A stretch of 64,000 nucleotides of DNA from Sphingobium sp. CECT 9361 (GCF_918741285.1 NZ_CAKKNC010000010.1:62001-126000); one strand, 5' to 3'. Shown: positions 19,186 to 29,275, counted from the first letter of the stretch. The notes: generated by a model from the letters alone, not told the origin. Made by a program: numbers and translations.

Positions 19186-20249
19186 GCTGGCCACCGCAAA
19201 AGCTTGTCCTTGAGATGTTCGGCCCCTTCGGCGCCCCGCTCGCCGCCCGCCATGAGATCAAGATAGGTCTGGACGGGGCTGGTCACGATGACCCCTGGAG
19301 CGACCAACCGTGCGTCATCAAGCACGCCATCCTCGTCGGGGACGCGCACCACGACATTCGCACCCTTGGCCGGCGCGCTCAGATTGAGGATCGTCTGCAG
19401 AGCACCAAGTCCCTTTTCGTCGGCATAGAAATAGCTGGTGCTCTGCCGCACGAACGGCGCGTACCAAGCAGCCGCGCTGAACGAGGCCAAGGCCACCCTG
19501 CCCTCCTCCGACGCCAGATTACCCAAGCGCTCCGCCAGAGCCTTGCCATGAAGGTGGGTATAGAGGCGGACCTCCTCCCCCTTGGGCTGCTCATAGTTGC
19601 GGGCCCATTCGTCTAGCAGACCGGAAGGATCGACGAGACGTAGCCCTTGCTCCGTCTGGTCAGCCCATTCTCGTTCGCGCAAGGCGGTGCCAACTGTACT
19701 GACCAGCCCGAGGCTAACCTTGGCTTCTTCAGCAAGCTCGGTCACGCGCCAGGGCCGATGCGGCTCGTTCAGCAATACGCGCAGGATCCGGGTCGACTTT
19801 GGTTTGAACAGGGTGCGCAGGGAACGTCGTTCGGGATCGGGTTTCCCTTCAACCTTGCGCTCGATGAAGATGGTATCGACAACGAGGCGCGCGTTGCCCT
19901 GGAAATCAAGGTAGGCGATGTCTTCCTCGCGACATGCCGCCTGCGCCTGTTCGGATAAATAGGGGGCGATGAACATCGGCACGCCCTCTTGGCCGGTCTG
20001 ATCCAGATAACGTTTGAGCTGGTAGGCTACTTGGTGCGCAATCCGGGGTTGCCCGTTGCTTTTGACCTCGACCACGAGCCTGAGTGGTCGGCCGCCGAAT
20101 TCGGTTTCAGCGATGATGTCTACGCCTCGATCAGCCTCGCCTGGCCTGCCACCCAGCGTCATTGGGCCGACGGCAAATTGAGGGATTGAGCCTAGAAAGG
20201 CCTCAAGCGCTTCTGCCGCCCGTCGTTCGATGCCAATTGGGTCTTTCAC
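19182..20249 (-). CDS. AbiEi-family antitoxin-like protein with winged HTH
   Basis: 355 aa from GTG 20249 (M-KDPIGIERRAAEAL). A TTG at 20285 would add 12 residues but would place a perfect operator copy very close upstream. The N-terminal ~120 residues (RGVDIIAETEFGG, VVEVKSNGQPRIAHQVAYQL) look like a PD-(D/E)xK-type nuclease fold (VVEVK). A winged helix-turn-helix follows near residues 150-200 (WRVTELAEEAKVSLGLVS), then a C-terminal AbiEi-like domain. AbiEi proteins neutralise AbiEii and repress the operon by binding palindromes. Whether the N-terminal domain is catalytic is uncertain. Confidence 0.83.
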   Translation of the reverse strand: MKDPIGIERRAAEALEAFLGSIPQFAVGPMTLGGRPGEADRGVDIIAETEFGGRPLRLVVEVKSNGQPRIAHQVAYQLKRYLDQTGQEGVPMFIAPYLSEQAQAACREEDIAYLDFQGNARLVVDTIFIERKVEGKPDPERRSLRTLFKPKSTRILRVLLNEPHRPWRVTELAEEAKVSLGLVSTVGTALREREWADQTEQGLRLVDPSGLLDEWARNYEQPKGEEVRLYTHLHGKALAERLGNLASEEGRVALASFSAAAWYAPFVRQSTSYFYADEKGLGALQTILNLSAPAKGANVVVRVPDEDGVLDDARLVAPGVIVTSPVQTYLDLMAGGERGAEGAEHLKDKLLRWPA

Positions 20250-20262
20250 CGAACCGTTGAAA
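20244..20262. promoter_or_regulatory. Operator copy 1 (imperfect palindrome over the AbiEi start)
   Basis: TTTCACC-GAACC-GTTGAAA: the right arm and 5-base spacer match operator copy 2 with differences in the left arm and spacer. It overlaps the preferred GTG start of the AbiEi-like gene. The 63-base distance to copy 2 equals about six helical turns, which would allow cooperative binding. Confidence 0.6.
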
Positions 20263-20306
20263 CCACGATTCGGCTGAAATAGCAACAGATTTCAGTGAAA
20301 CGCGCC

Positions 20307-20325
20307 TTTCAACAAACCGTTGAAA
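20307..20325. promoter_or_regulatory. Operator copy 2 (perfect 7-bp inverted repeat)
   Basis: TTTCAACAAACCGTTGAAA is a perfect 7-base inverted repeat around a 5-base spacer, placed about 60 bases upstream of the AbiEi-like gene. Known AbiEi proteins bind such repeats for autorepression, so this is the probable binding site. Confidence 0.7.
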
Positions 20326-20363
20326 ATGGCAAATCCGTGAAACAAGTTCCATCTGATGGGATA

Positions 20364-20921
20364 TCAGGCCCTTTGCGACCAAAGGGCCCGCGCGGCTGCC
20401 TCAGTGATCGTGTACACCGCCTCACGTTGAGCGCCCCGATTATGGTGGTCTACACGGTAGCCCTGATAGTGTCGCCGGACCAGACCGGCGCGGACGAGAT
20501 CGGAGACGGCGCGGCTGACGTTGCACCGGCCTGAGCGCCGGACCCGTTCGCGGACCTCATTGTCGATCGCCCTTGCGGCCTGCTCGGCGTCGTCCGGCAA
20601 GGCATCCTGCGCAGCAAGCGAAGCTTTGACCTCTTCGACGATGATCAGGCGACGGGCATCACGCTTTGCCATCGGAACCAGTGAATCGCACAGCCAATCG
20701 CGGAGCGGCACGCGAACCTCGTCCTCGGTATCGACATAGGGGCCCGCTGAACCGCTGTTCCCCCCGGCGGCTTTGGCAATGAGGTTGAGGACCATGAACG
20801 CGTAGCGCGGTCGCGGCGAGAAATCCGCGATCCGTTCGATCAGCGCCGGCAGATTCAGGCTCTTGGCAGGCGCTCCCTGGCCGACTTCAACGGCATCGAA
20901 AAGGTCGGCTTGGTGGAACAT
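20364..20921 (-). CDS. Unknown protein with a C-terminal winged-helix-like region
   Basis: 185 aa from ATG 20921 (MFHQADLFDAVEVG); an in-frame upstream start at 21020 would add 33 poor-quality residues. No signal peptide or membrane segment. The C-terminal third (CNVSRAVSDLVRAGLVRRHYQGYRVDHHNRG, read in pieces) fits a winged helix with a basic wing. It lies about 110 bases upstream of the AbiEi-like gene on the same strand, so it may be transcribed with that operon or end before its operator. Function unknown; a regulator is a reasonable guess. Confidence 0.72.
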   Translation of the reverse strand: MFHQADLFDAVEVGQGAPAKSLNLPALIERIADFSPRPRYAFMVLNLIAKAAGGNSGSAGPYVDTEDEVRVPLRDWLCDSLVPMAKRDARRLIIVEEVKASLAAQDALPDDAEQAARAIDNEVRERVRRSGRCNVSRAVSDLVRAGLVRRHYQGYRVDHHNRGAQREAVYTITEAAARALWSQRA

Positions 20922-21054
20922 AAGATGAATCTTAGCATCGCTTGCGGCAATGTGAATCCCGTTCGTGCGTCTTTCGTCAGTTTTTTCTGCTGGGCACTTC
21001 TGGCCCGCTTGGCCGCTCACGCGGCGACCACCTCAAGTCAGTCGCACTTGGTAT

Positions 21055-21660
21055 CTAGGCCTGCTCGACGGCGCGGAGGCGCTCGGTAACGTCGCTGACG
21101 CCTGGTGCATCCCACACATCATCGCGAAGGTAGAATTTATGGCTCTTCGTATAATCGACGAAGCTCGTTCGCTCGAACACCACGCTTGCAGGGATCAGCG
21201 CCGCGCGAATGACGCAGAAGTCGTCGTTGAAGAGAACGCCGGCCAATATATCGAAACCGTCCGTCGACCGGATCGCAGACATCTGACGCGACTTGTTGCG
21301 CTTGTGCAGCCGACGGCCCTTGATCTGATAGCGGACGCTGTCCGAGTCCGCCGCGTCGAAGCCCTTCTTCGAATTCGCCTCCTGCTCCCAACCGAAAGCT
21401 GTGCAAAAGAGATATTCGGCCAAGTCTCCGGTCGGATTGTTGGCAGACCGCAAGACGTTGCGCGATCGTAGTTCCTCGTTGATTGCGGCATGGAGCGCGA
21501 GCATCTCCGCGATAGACTTGCCGTTGAGATCGTTCATCGGAGCAATCTGCCGGATTCCAACGTCGGCCGCTATCCAAGAGACCTCCACGAATTTTTTTGC
21601 GTCGGAGACGTGCGCCTTTTTGCCGGTCGTTGCGGCAACGGCGCGAGAGGCGATCTCCAT
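21055..21660 (-). CDS. Unknown protein with a PD-(D/E)xK-like motif
   Basis: 201 aa; an internal ATG at 21534 (MNDLNGKS) is a possible shorter start and I see no strong ribosome site for either. The segment GDLAEYLFCTAFGW, then GFDAADSDSVRYQIKGRR contains a conserved-looking E, a D and a QxK motif, the pattern of restriction-endonuclease-fold nucleases. The C-terminal part is beta-rich. It sits between the AbiE-like region and the mutasome, transcribed away from imuA. Could be a stand-alone nuclease of the defence region; function not established. Confidence 0.7.
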   Translation of the reverse strand: MEIASRAVAATTGKKAHVSDAKKFVEVSWIAADVGIRQIAPMNDLNGKSIAEMLALHAAINEELRSRNVLRSANNPTGDLAEYLFCTAFGWEQEANSKKGFDAADSDSVRYQIKGRRLHKRNKSRQMSAIRSTDGFDILAGVLFNDDFCVIRAALIPASVVFERTSFVDYTKSHKFYLRDDVWDAPGVSDVTERLRAVEQA

Positions 21661-21688
21661 CGCGCTTGACTCGGGCGCGCCCTCAGCA

Positions 21689-21703
21689 GAACAAAGAGGG
21701 AAC
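21689..21703. promoter_or_regulatory. SOS box (LexA site) upstream of imuA
   Basis: GAACAAAGAGGGAAC fits the alphaproteobacterial LexA consensus GAAC-N7-GAAC exactly. It ends 32 bases before the imuA start, so it should control the imuA-imuB-dnaE2 operon. It also lies 29 bases upstream of the divergent 21055-21660 gene. Confidence 0.85.
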
Positions 21704-21735
21704 GAATCAACCGCCTTCCGAGTCTCTGTGATGCT

Positions 21736-22467
21736 ATGCGCGAGTCAGCCGTCCTTGATGATCTACGTGCGCGCATCGCGCAGATCGAGGGCACTGATGG
21801 GCGCCACTACGCCATTCCGTTCGGGATCGAGAGCATTGATTGTCGCCTGCCTGGCGGTGGCATAGCCACAAGCGCGCTGCATGAGATCGCCGGCAGTACC
21901 GATCTGGCTGACGAAGCCAGCGCAACGGTGTTCCTTGCAGGCATTCTAGCGCGTGTCGAGGGTCCGGTCTTCTGGTGTCTGCGCTGGCGTGACCTCTTTG
22001 CCCCTGCCCTTCACCTGGCTGGACTGCATCCGGACCGGGTGATCCATGTCGAGGCCGGCAGCGACACCAACGTGCTCCTCGCGATGGAGGAATGTTTGCG
22101 CCAACCAGGCCTTGCCGGGGTGGTTGGCGAAGTCGCGAAATATTCGACCACTGCCTCCAAACGCCTGCAGCTCGCGGCAGAGGGTTCGGGCGTAGCCGCC
22201 TTCGTCTTCCGACGCGCCTCGAGGGTTGAGCAGGCCGTAGAGGGAACGGCTGCGGTGACGCGCTGGCGCGTGACAGCTCACCCCAGTGAGGACCTTGGTA
22301 TTCCGAGCCTCGGGCGACCACGCTGGCGGGTTGAGCTGGAACGCGTGCGCGGCGGAAATCCGCACAGCTGGATTGTGGAGGGCTGCGATGCGACGGGTCG
22401 TATCGCTCTTCCTGCCGCACTGGTCGACCGACCGGCTGCGCAGGAAGAACGCCAGTTCGCGGCCTGA
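21736..22467 (+). CDS. imuA: ImuA, RecA-like mutasome accessory protein
   Basis: 243 aa. The sequence matches ImuA: IPFGIESIDCRLPGGGIATSALHEIAG near residue 30-55 (read in pieces), and the RecA-like core continuing to VFWCLRWRDLFAPALHLAGL. ImuA works with ImuB and DnaE2 in SOS-induced translesion synthesis in bacteria lacking UmuDC. It is the first gene of the operon, begins 32 bases after an SOS box and overlaps imuB by 80 bases. A Walker A lysine is not evident, as is common in the family. Confidence 0.93.
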   Translation: MRESAVLDDLRARIAQIEGTDGRHYAIPFGIESIDCRLPGGGIATSALHEIAGSTDLADEASATVFLAGILARVEGPVFWCLRWRDLFAPALHLAGLHPDRVIHVEAGSDTNVLLAMEECLRQPGLAGVVGEVAKYSTTASKRLQLAAEGSGVAAFVFRRASRVEQAVEGTAAVTRWRVTAHPSEDLGIPSLGRPRWRVELERVRGGNPHSWIVEGCDATGRIALPAALVDRPAAQEERQFAA

Positions 22468-23932
22468 CGCGGCACCTGCACCGATGGTCACGGCGATCCC
22501 GGACCATGGGAGACGGGTGGTGGCGTCCGTTGACGGGCAAGCACGGACACTCGGGATCGTACCGGGTATGACTATCACCAAGGCACGCAGTTTCGCGCCA
22601 GAGCTTCTGGTCGTCGACGCGGAGCCGGAAGCCGACCTTCAAGGGTTGCGGCGTCTCGCGCTTTGGGCCGGGCAGCGGTACAGCCCCGTCGTTGCGCCCG
22701 ATGTGCCAGATGGCATCTGGCTGGACATTACGGGTTGCGCCCCCCTTTTCGGGTCCGAGCAGGCGCTTCTGAAGGATCTGCACAGGCGGGTCGCTGGTTT
22801 TGGTCTCTCGTTGCAGCTCGCGGTCGCGGACACGGCGGGATGTGCGCATGCGGTGGCCCGCCAGGTTCCCGCTGGCCGCCCCGTGACAATTGCTCCCGGC
22901 GACCACCGCAAAGCGATGGCGCTGCTACCGATCGCTGCGCTGCGCCTGGATGCGCGAGACGTGGAAGGCCTTCGAAAGCTCGGGTTCGAGCGGATTGAAC
23001 AACTCGTTGGTGCGCCGCGGGCGCCCCTCGCCAAGCGCTTCGGACGCCAACTCTATCGCCGGCTCGATCAGGCGCTGGGCCAGATACCCGAGCCTATCGA
23101 CCCGATCTTCCCGGACCATCTGCCTCGGGCCCGCCGTGGCCTGATGGAGCCGATCGCCACGCCAGAGGCATTCGCAAGGGTGATCGGCGATCTAGTCGCC
23201 GACATCGTGGTCCAGTTGACCGCGTTGGGCAAAGGAGCTCGTCGGCTCGATTGTCATTTCGCTCGCGTCGATGGGCACCGGCAGGCGATTCGGGTCGGAA
23301 CGGCCGCTCCGTCGCGCGATCACGCGCATCTGACCAAGCTGCTGTGCGCGAAGATTGAGACGATCGAACCAGGGCTGGGCATAGAAGCAATGACGCTCGT
23401 GACGCCGCTTGCCGAAGCGATGAGCGCTTCGCAAAGCGACGGCCTGGCAGGTTCCGGTCGCAAGGGTCCGGACATTGCCGCGCTGATCGATGCGCTCGCT
23501 AATCGCTTCGGCCAGAGGCACCTTCACCGCGCGGGGCCTCAGCCAAGCGCAATGCCTGAACGCTCCGTGGCGCGGTTCGCGGCGTTGGCCAGTTCCAGCG
23601 GCATAGCCTGGGCTGGCGACCTGCCTCGACCGGCGCGCATGCTGGATCGGCCGGAACCGATCGATGTGGTTGCCCTGCTCCCCGACGAGGCACCTCGCTT
23701 GTTCATCTGGCGGCGAAGGCGATACCGCGTTACCCAAGGCGACGGACCCGAGCGCCTATATGGCGAGTGGTGGCGCGATCACAGCGTTGAAGGCGAGCAG
23801 CCCTATACGGTGCGCGACTATTATCAGGTCGAGACCGAAACCGGCGGCCGCTATTGGCTCTTTCGCGCAGGCGACGGGGAGAATCCGGTCACAGGGCCGA
23901 TGCGCTGGTTTATCCATGGAGCGTTCGCGTGA
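22388..23932 (+). CDS. imuB: ImuB, Y-family polymerase-like protein
   Basis: 514 aa from ATG 22388 ([20 protein letters not shown]), with GGAGGG just upstream; it overlaps the end of imuA. It has the Y-family fold but FLPHWSTD replaces the catalytic DMDAFF of DinB, as expected for ImuB, which is an inactive polymerase acting as the hub that binds the sliding clamp, ImuA and DnaE2. A long C-terminal domain (ending [18 protein letters not shown]) is present. The stop overlaps the dnaE2 GTG by 3 bases. Confidence 0.94.
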   Translation: MRRVVSLFLPHWSTDRLRRKNASSRPDAAPAPMVTAIPDHGRRVVASVDGQARTLGIVPGMTITKARSFAPELLVVDAEPEADLQGLRRLALWAGQRYSPVVAPDVPDGIWLDITGCAPLFGSEQALLKDLHRRVAGFGLSLQLAVADTAGCAHAVARQVPAGRPVTIAPGDHRKAMALLPIAALRLDARDVEGLRKLGFERIEQLVGAPRAPLAKRFGRQLYRRLDQALGQIPEPIDPIFPDHLPRARRGLMEPIATPEAFARVIGDLVADIVVQLTALGKGARRLDCHFARVDGHRQAIRVGTAAPSRDHAHLTKLLCAKIETIEPGLGIEAMTLVTPLAEAMSASQSDGLAGSGRKGPDIAALIDALANRFGQRHLHRAGPQPSAMPERSVARFAALASSSGIAWAGDLPRPARMLDRPEPIDVVALLPDEAPRLFIWRRRRYRVTQGDGPERLYGEWWRDHSVEGEQPYTVRDYYQVETETGGRYWLFRAGDGENPVTGPMRWFIHGAFA

Positions 23933-26900
23933 CCGCCGATAGCGGCTATGTTGAGCTGCAGGTCACAACCCATTTCAGCTTTCTGCGTGGAGCCTCCAGT
24001 CCAGAGGAGCTTTTTGCCGCCGCCGCGCTGCTTGGGTTGCCGGCCCTTGGCATCGTCGATCGGCATTCGGTCGCGGGCATTGTACGTGCCTGGGACGCGG
24101 AAAAGACGACCGGCGTGCGTTCGATAGTGGGCTGTCGACTGGATCTCACTGACGGCACGGCACTGCTCGTCTATCCCGCCGACAAAGCGGCCTATGGTCG
24201 CATGTGCAGACTCTTGAGCGTCGGCAAGGGACGCGCAGGCAAAGGCGCCTGCCATCTGGACTGGTCGGACCTCGAAGAATGGCACGATGGCTTGATCGCG
24301 CTCCTCGTACCCGATGGCGCCGATGCCACGACCGAGACCGCGCTTGCTCGCATGCGCCGCATCTTTGGAAATCGCTGCTATGCGGCACTGTCGATCCGCC
24401 GGCGCCCACGCGACGCGATCCGGCTTCGCGATCTTGCCGCCATGGCTGCCGCAGCGCGGGTGCCGACGGTCGCTACCAACGACGTCCTCTATCATGCACC
24501 CGACCGCCGACTTCTGCAGGATGTCGTCACCTGTATCCGCGAGAAATGCACGGTCGATGATCTGGGCGAGCGCCGTGAGGGCTTTGCCGACCGCCATTTG
24601 AAAACAGCAGCGGAGATGGAGCGCCTTTTCCGACGCTATCTGAAGGATGTGAGCCCGGTCGCCCGTACGGTGGAGTTGGCGGCCCGATGCACGTTCAGCC
24701 TTGAGGAGCTCAAATACCAGTATCCGGACGAAATCCAGGTCCCGGGTCGCACGCCGCAAGAGGAGCTTGCGCGGCTGACGTGGGAGAAGGCACCCGAGCG
24801 CTATCCTGAAGGCCTGGATGCCAAGGTGCGGTCGCAGCTCGAGCATGAGCTGCGACTGATCGCGGATCTCGATTATGCGCCTTACTTCCTGACCGTGCAC
24901 TCGATCGTGATGGAGGCGCGCCGGCGCGAAATCCTGTGTCAGGGGCGCGGCTCGGCCGCCAACAGCGCCGTTTGCTATGTCCTCGGCATCACCTCGATCG
25001 ACCCCGTGCGCTCCGAGCTGCTGTTTGAGCGCTTCGTCAGCGCGGAGCGCAGGGAGCCGCCCGATATCGATGTCGATTTTGAGCATGAGCGGCGTGAGGA
25101 AGTGATCCAGTGGATCTACGAAACCTATGGTCGTGACCGCAGCGCTCTGACCGCGGTGGTGACGCGATACCGCGCGCGCGGTGCGGTCCGCGAGGTAGGC
25201 AAGGCACTGGGGCTTTCAGAAGATATGACCGCAGGGCTATCCGGTGCGGTGTGGGGGTGGAGCCGGGAAGGCGTCGAGGAAAAGCATGCGGCCGAGCTCA
25301 ACATGGATCTTAGCGACAAGCGGCTTATGCTGACGCTGGAACTGGCGCGGCAGCTCATCAACACCCCGCGCCATCTGTCGCAACACCCTGGCGGCTTTGT
25401 CCTGACGCGCGACCGGCTGGACGAGCTTGTTCCGATCGAGCCTGCGGCAATGGAAGACCGCCAGGTGATCGAGTGGGACAAAGATGACATCGATCTTTTA
25501 GGCTTCATGAAGGTCGATGTGTTGGCGCTTGGCATGTTGAGCTGCATGCGCAGGGCGTTCGAGTTTCTGGAGAATGACAAAGGGATCAAACACGACCTCG
25601 CCACGATCCCGGCGGAAGATCCCGCGACCTATGCGATGATCCGGAAGGCGGACACCCTTGGCGTCTTCCAAATCGAATCCAGGGCGCAGATGGCATCGAT
25701 CCCGCTGATGGCGCCGAAGACATTCTACGACCTGGTCATCCAGGTCGCGATCGTGCGGCCCGGACCGATTCAGGGGGATATGGTTCACCCCTATCGGCGT
25801 CGCCGCAACGGCGAGGAGGCGGTGACCTATCCGACCGAGGAGCTGCGGCGGGTCCTGGAGAAGACGCTCGGTGTGCCGCTGTTCCAGGAACAGGCGATGC
25901 GGGTCGCCATCGAGTGCGCCGGCTTCACGGCGAGCGAGGCCGACCTTCTCCGGCGAGCGATGGCCACTTTCAAGCTGACAGGCGGCGTGTCGCATTTCCG
26001 CGACAAGCTGATCGATGGCATGGTTGCGAGGGGCTACGACCGTGAGTTCGCCGAGAAGACGTTCAAGCAGATCGAGGGATTTGGGTCCTACGGCTTCCCT
26101 GAAAGCCACGCCGCCAGCTTCGCGCTGATCGCCTATGCCTCGTCCTGGGTGAAGTGCCATCATCCCGACGCGTTTTGCGCAGCGCTGCTCAATGCGCAGC
26201 CGATGGGCTTCTACGCACCGGCGCAGATCGTGCGCGACGCGCGCCAGCATGGCGTCGAGATCCGGCCGATCGACGTGAACCACAGCCGATGGGATTGCAC
26301 GCTCGAGGAGGCAGCCGGTCGTTACAAGGCCGTGCGGCTTGGCCTCCGTATGGTGCGCGATCTGGCCAATGCGGACGGCGCGGCCATCGTCACGGCACGC
26401 GGAAAACAGCTCTATTCCAACGTTGAAGAAATCCAGCGCCGGGCCGGCGTTGGTCGTGGGGCGCTTGATCGCATCGGCGAGGCGGATGGGTTCGGTTCAC
26501 TGGCGCTCAGCCGTCGTTCGGGCTTGTGGGACGTGAAAGGGCTCGGCAACGCTGCCCTGCCCCTGTTCGCAGCTGCTGACGAGCGCGATGGCAAGCTTCG
26601 GCAGGAGGCAATCGAACCGACCGTGCTGTTGGCACCAATGGGCGAGGGAGCGGAGGTCGTGGAGGATTACCGCGCGTCGGGGCTGTCACTGCGTGCGCAC
26701 CCGCTTGCGTTCCTTCGCGATGAGCTGAAGGCGCGAAAGATGATCACCTGCGAGCAGCTCCAGACCGTCAAGGACGGACGCTGGATCGAGCTGGCCGGCA
26801 TCGTGCTGGTGCGTCAAAAACCCGGGTCGGCGAAGGGTGTCATGTTCATCACGCTGGAGGACGAGACGAATGTCGCCAACCTCGTCGTTTGGACCAATGT

Positions 26901-27243
26901 GTTCGAAAAGAACCGTCGCACGGTGCTCGGCGCCTCGATGATGGGCGTGCGAGGGCAGGTCCAGCGTGAGGGCGAGGTCATTCACCTCATTGCCCAGCGC
27001 CTCGATGACCTGTCGCCCCTTCTCGCCAGCGTCGGCCATCGTGCCGACGTTTCCGAAGTCTACCGCGTCAGTCGTGTCGATGTAGTCAAAAGCCCGATGC
27101 GCCCGGACCCACGCGACCTCGGCGCGTCGCCGCTTGGCAGGTCACCGCGGGATATCTTCATTCCGGATCTCCGCCTTGGGTCTGGTATCGTTCCAGGGCA
27201 GCCGACAGAAGGCATCAAGGTTAAGCCGCGTGACTTCCGCTAA
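23929..27243 (+). CDS. dnaE2: DnaE2, error-prone DNA polymerase III alpha subunit
   Basis: 1104 aa from GTG 23929, which overlaps the imuB stop (GTGA). The N-terminal PHP domain starts at [22 protein letters not shown]. The polymerase core has [19 protein letters not shown] and the catalytic acidic pair in [15 protein letters not shown] near residue 380, then a second catalytic Asp region; the C-terminal OB domain includes [19 protein letters not shown]. Length and motifs are those of DnaE2, the SOS-induced translesion polymerase, not of replicative DnaE. It is the last gene of the imuA-imuB-dnaE2 mutasome. Confidence 0.96.
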   Translation: MTADSGYVELQVTTHFSFLRGASSPEELFAAAALLGLPALGIVDRHSVAGIVRAWDAEKTTGVRSIVGCRLDLTDGTALLVYPADKAAYGRMCRLLSVGKGRAGKGACHLDWSDLEEWHDGLIALLVPDGADATTETALARMRRIFGNRCYAALSIRRRPRDAIRLRDLAAMAAAARVPTVATNDVLYHAPDRRLLQDVVTCIREKCTVDDLGERREGFADRHLKTAAEMERLFRRYLKDVSPVARTVELAARCTFSLEELKYQYPDEIQVPGRTPQEELARLTWEKAPERYPEGLDAKVRSQLEHELRLIADLDYAPYFLTVHSIVMEARRREILCQGRGSAANSAVCYVLGITSIDPVRSELLFERFVSAERREPPDIDVDFEHERREEVIQWIYETYGRDRSALTAVVTRYRARGAVREVGKALGLSEDMTAGLSGAVWGWSREGVEEKHAAELNMDLSDKRLMLTLELARQLINTPRHLSQHPGGFVLTRDRLDELVPIEPAAMEDRQVIEWDKDDIDLLGFMKVDVLALGMLSCMRRAFEFLENDKGIKHDLATIPAEDPATYAMIRKADTLGVFQIESRAQMASIPLMAPKTFYDLVIQVAIVRPGPIQGDMVHPYRRRRNGEEAVTYPTEELRRVLEKTLGVPLFQEQAMRVAIECAGFTASEADLLRRAMATFKLTGGVSHFRDKLIDGMVARGYDREFAEKTFKQIEGFGSYGFPESHAASFALIAYASSWVKCHHPDAFCAALLNAQPMGFYAPAQIVRDARQHGVEIRPIDVNHSRWDCTLEEAAGRYKAVRLGLRMVRDLANADGAAIVTARGKQLYSNVEEIQRRAGVGRGALDRIGEADGFGSLALSRRSGLWDVKGLGNAALPLFAAADERDGKLRQEAIEPTVLLAPMGEGAEVVEDYRASGLSLRAHPLAFLRDELKARKMITCEQLQTVKDGRWIELAGIVLVRQKPGSAKGVMFITLEDETNVANLVVWTNVFEKNRRTVLGASMMGVRGQVQREGEVIHLIAQRLDDLSPLLASVGHRADVSEVYRVSRVDVVKSPMRPDPRDLGASPLGRSPRDIFIPDLRLGSGIVPGQPTEGIKVKPRDFR

Positions 27244-27315
27244 TAAGCTTTTGTCCGCGCGCCGTGGTTTCATATTCCGGTCGCCACTGCCATGATCGGT
27301 GCTTGAGCGTGGATA

Positions 27316-28128
27316 TTGAGCGGGAGACGATTCGTCGCGGCAGGAACGACCAAGGACGCTCTGACAAGCACACCGCTCGATTACCCTTTCGAGATCTGGC
27401 CGGCCTGCTTCGCGCTGCATAATGGTCAGGCCGAGCGTCTGCCCGTAGCGTCTTTGCCGCTCGACAACCTTGGTGACTATCGATCGATCGTCGCGAAGCT
27501 AGAGCCCGCCAGTATCGACCCGCGCCGCAGCGCCTTTAATATACCCAATCCCATAGGTCTCTTGAGCTGCGGATCGAATGCCAGCCCACGCAGGATGGCA
27601 GAGAAGCTGAACAGCAGTACGAGCAGCGCAGCACTAGGTGTTCGTGTTTCGACCACTTCCTATGTGCCGTGCTACGGGGCCACTCTATCCTATTATGGCA
27701 GCGTACCGGCGACGTTCGCTGCGCGGTCAGGAAGCGCACTCCCGTTCCTGATCATCACCGATGCGACGAATTTGGACGCGATGGTGGAATCCGAGACCCG
27801 AACAGGAAATTACGATCTTTATCGCTCGATAGAGGGCAACGCCGCGATCGACTGCGAAATGCCGGTCTATGCCTTCATATGCCGCTTTGGGCCGTTGTTG
27901 CTCGATGGCGAAATCTGTCGATTGGCGGAGTTTCAAGCCGACGAAAATCTCGGCGTCTCGCAGAGGTCGCTGGTTGGCGATTTGCTTGAGCGATTGGGCT
28001 ATGATGTCACGCCCGATCGCTTCGCTGAACAGGTTGGTGATAAGGCGTGGTGGGCCGAACTGCGCGGTCGGATCATCGACCGCTTCGCTTCAAGTCCCGA
28101 TTTAGAGGGGTTCGAGCGCCTTGGTTGA
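27316..28128 (+). CDS. Gamma-glutamylcyclotransferase-like protein
   Basis: 270 aa. Residues ~81-170 fit the GGCT/AIG2 fold: LLSCGSNASPRRMAEKL resembles the YGSN substrate loop, and AMVESETRTGNYDLYRS contains the glutamate typical of the active site followed by a tyrosine. The Tyr of YGSN is replaced by Cys, so catalysis is uncertain. The N-terminal 80 and C-terminal 90 residues are not recognised. Its stop overlaps the next gene's start region, so the two form an operon with a C-terminally membrane-anchored protein. No mutasome role is suggested; it begins 73 bases after dnaE2. Confidence 0.72.
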   Translation: MSGRRFVAAGTTKDALTSTPLDYPFEIWPACFALHNGQAERLPVASLPLDNLGDYRSIVAKLEPASIDPRRSAFNIPNPIGLLSCGSNASPRRMAEKLNSSTSSAALGVRVSTTSYVPCYGATLSYYGSVPATFAARSGSALPFLIITDATNLDAMVESETRTGNYDLYRSIEGNAAIDCEMPVYAFICRFGPLLLDGEICRLAEFQADENLGVSQRSLVGDLLERLGYDVTPDRFAEQVGDKAWWAELRGRIIDRFASSPDLEGFERLG

Positions 28129-29275
28129 ACCCGCCGCCCTCGATCCTGAAATCTTTCCGCCTGAGAATGCGATAGCGGCCAGCGCAACCACCGATCGAGC
28201 CCGATTGGCACGAGGCTATTATGTCATCGTGACACCCAAGACGAAGAAGGCGTTGGGCTTGGGCCGGTGGGCAGCGTTGGTGTTCGTTCACCCTGTCCTG
28301 GCGCACATCGACGACGACCGAAAAATGCGAGACTATCTCGCGATCCACTGCCGGGTTCGGGTGGATAGGAGGATGCCGGACGAACTCGGCAAGGTCTGCC
28401 TCGACCAGACTTTGCGGAACGCGCTTGGCATTCCGTTCGGTCTCTTTCCGGCGCTGAAACCTGAGCTCCCGCTATTCCTGTTCCCGGCGAGCCGGACTTG
28501 GTCGGCAACGCTACGCCTGATCGTCGCCAGTGTGTTCGGTCTCCGCTTCCTGGCAGCCCGCTCGGCCCCCGCAGCCGTGGCCGATATCGAGAAGGGCTAC
28601 GTCCGACTCCCGGATGACTTGCTGTCTGTTATTGGCGCCCTTCCTGCCGACGACGTGGTAGTCGAGCGGCCGATCGCCGTCGGTGGCCCTAAGCTTACCA
28701 AGTTTCGCATCATCTCGGAAAAGCTGAGCACCGCGATCGCCAGCAAGGGATTCCTTGACGATCGGCGCGACCGGTCAGGGTCGGGGCAACTTGCACCGCC
28801 TGCCAAGAGCAGCCTGCTGGATCGTTTCCGAATGGCATCGCCCCCGACGCACCTGCCCCTAAATCTGCGTTATCCGAGGACCAAGGATCTCCTCTACGAT
28901 TACAAGACCTTCGCAGATGCGGGAATGATCGAACCCAATGTTGTGACAGGGTTGGCGGCTCTCGAGGTCACAGAGACCGACGTGCCGTCTATCTTCATGG
29001 ACCGCGATGCCAGAACGAAAGGCATCAATCCGGACAGGCCCGCCGAGGCAGCCGATTATCTGACGCCCTTCATGGTGCGGCGGAGCATCTTGTCCGCGGC
29101 AGCGCGTGACTCGTTGGGAACCGCGTTTGCGGTCACCATTTCCCTGATCCAGTTTCCGTTGATCTTCGTTGCGAATAAGGCCGGGATCTCGGTGTGCCAG
29201 TGGATCGCCGGCGTCACCGTGGCGCTCATCGTCAGCCTCGCTTTGATGATCGCAAGACTGCGCCAGCAAATCTGA
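28121..29275 (+). CDS. Unknown protein with C-terminal membrane segments
   Basis: 384 aa from TTG 28121 (first residues VEPAALDPE), overlapping the previous stop by 8 bases. Residues ~325-380 contain two hydrophobic stretches (FAVTISLIQFPLIFVANKAG and WIAGVTVALIVSLALMIARL) that look like a transmembrane hairpin at the C-terminus; the first ~320 residues are soluble and unrecognised. The pair with the GGCT-like protein is of unknown function. A soluble sensor plus membrane-anchored partner is a common plan for small defence systems, which is inference only. Confidence 0.75.
   Translation: MVEPAALDPEIFPPENAIAASATTDRARLARGYYVIVTPKTKKALGLGRWAALVFVHPVLAHIDDDRKMRDYLAIHCRVRVDRRMPDELGKVCLDQTLRNALGIPFGLFPALKPELPLFLFPASRTWSATLRLIVASVFGLRFLAARSAPAAVADIEKGYVRLPDDLLSVIGALPADDVVVERPIAVGGPKLTKFRIISEKLSTAIASKGFLDDRRDRSGSGQLAPPAKSSLLDRFRMASPPTHLPLNLRYPRTKDLLYDYKTFADAGMIEPNVVTGLAALEVTETDVPSIFMDRDARTKGINPDRPAEAADYLTPFMVRRSILSAAARDSLGTAFAVTISLIQFPLIFVANKAGISVCQWIAGVTVALIVSLALMIARLRQQI

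Noticed and set aside
23851-25086. 411-aa minus-strand frame inside dnaE2
   Set aside because: Antisense shadow of the polymerase gene; no family signature and no ribosome site.
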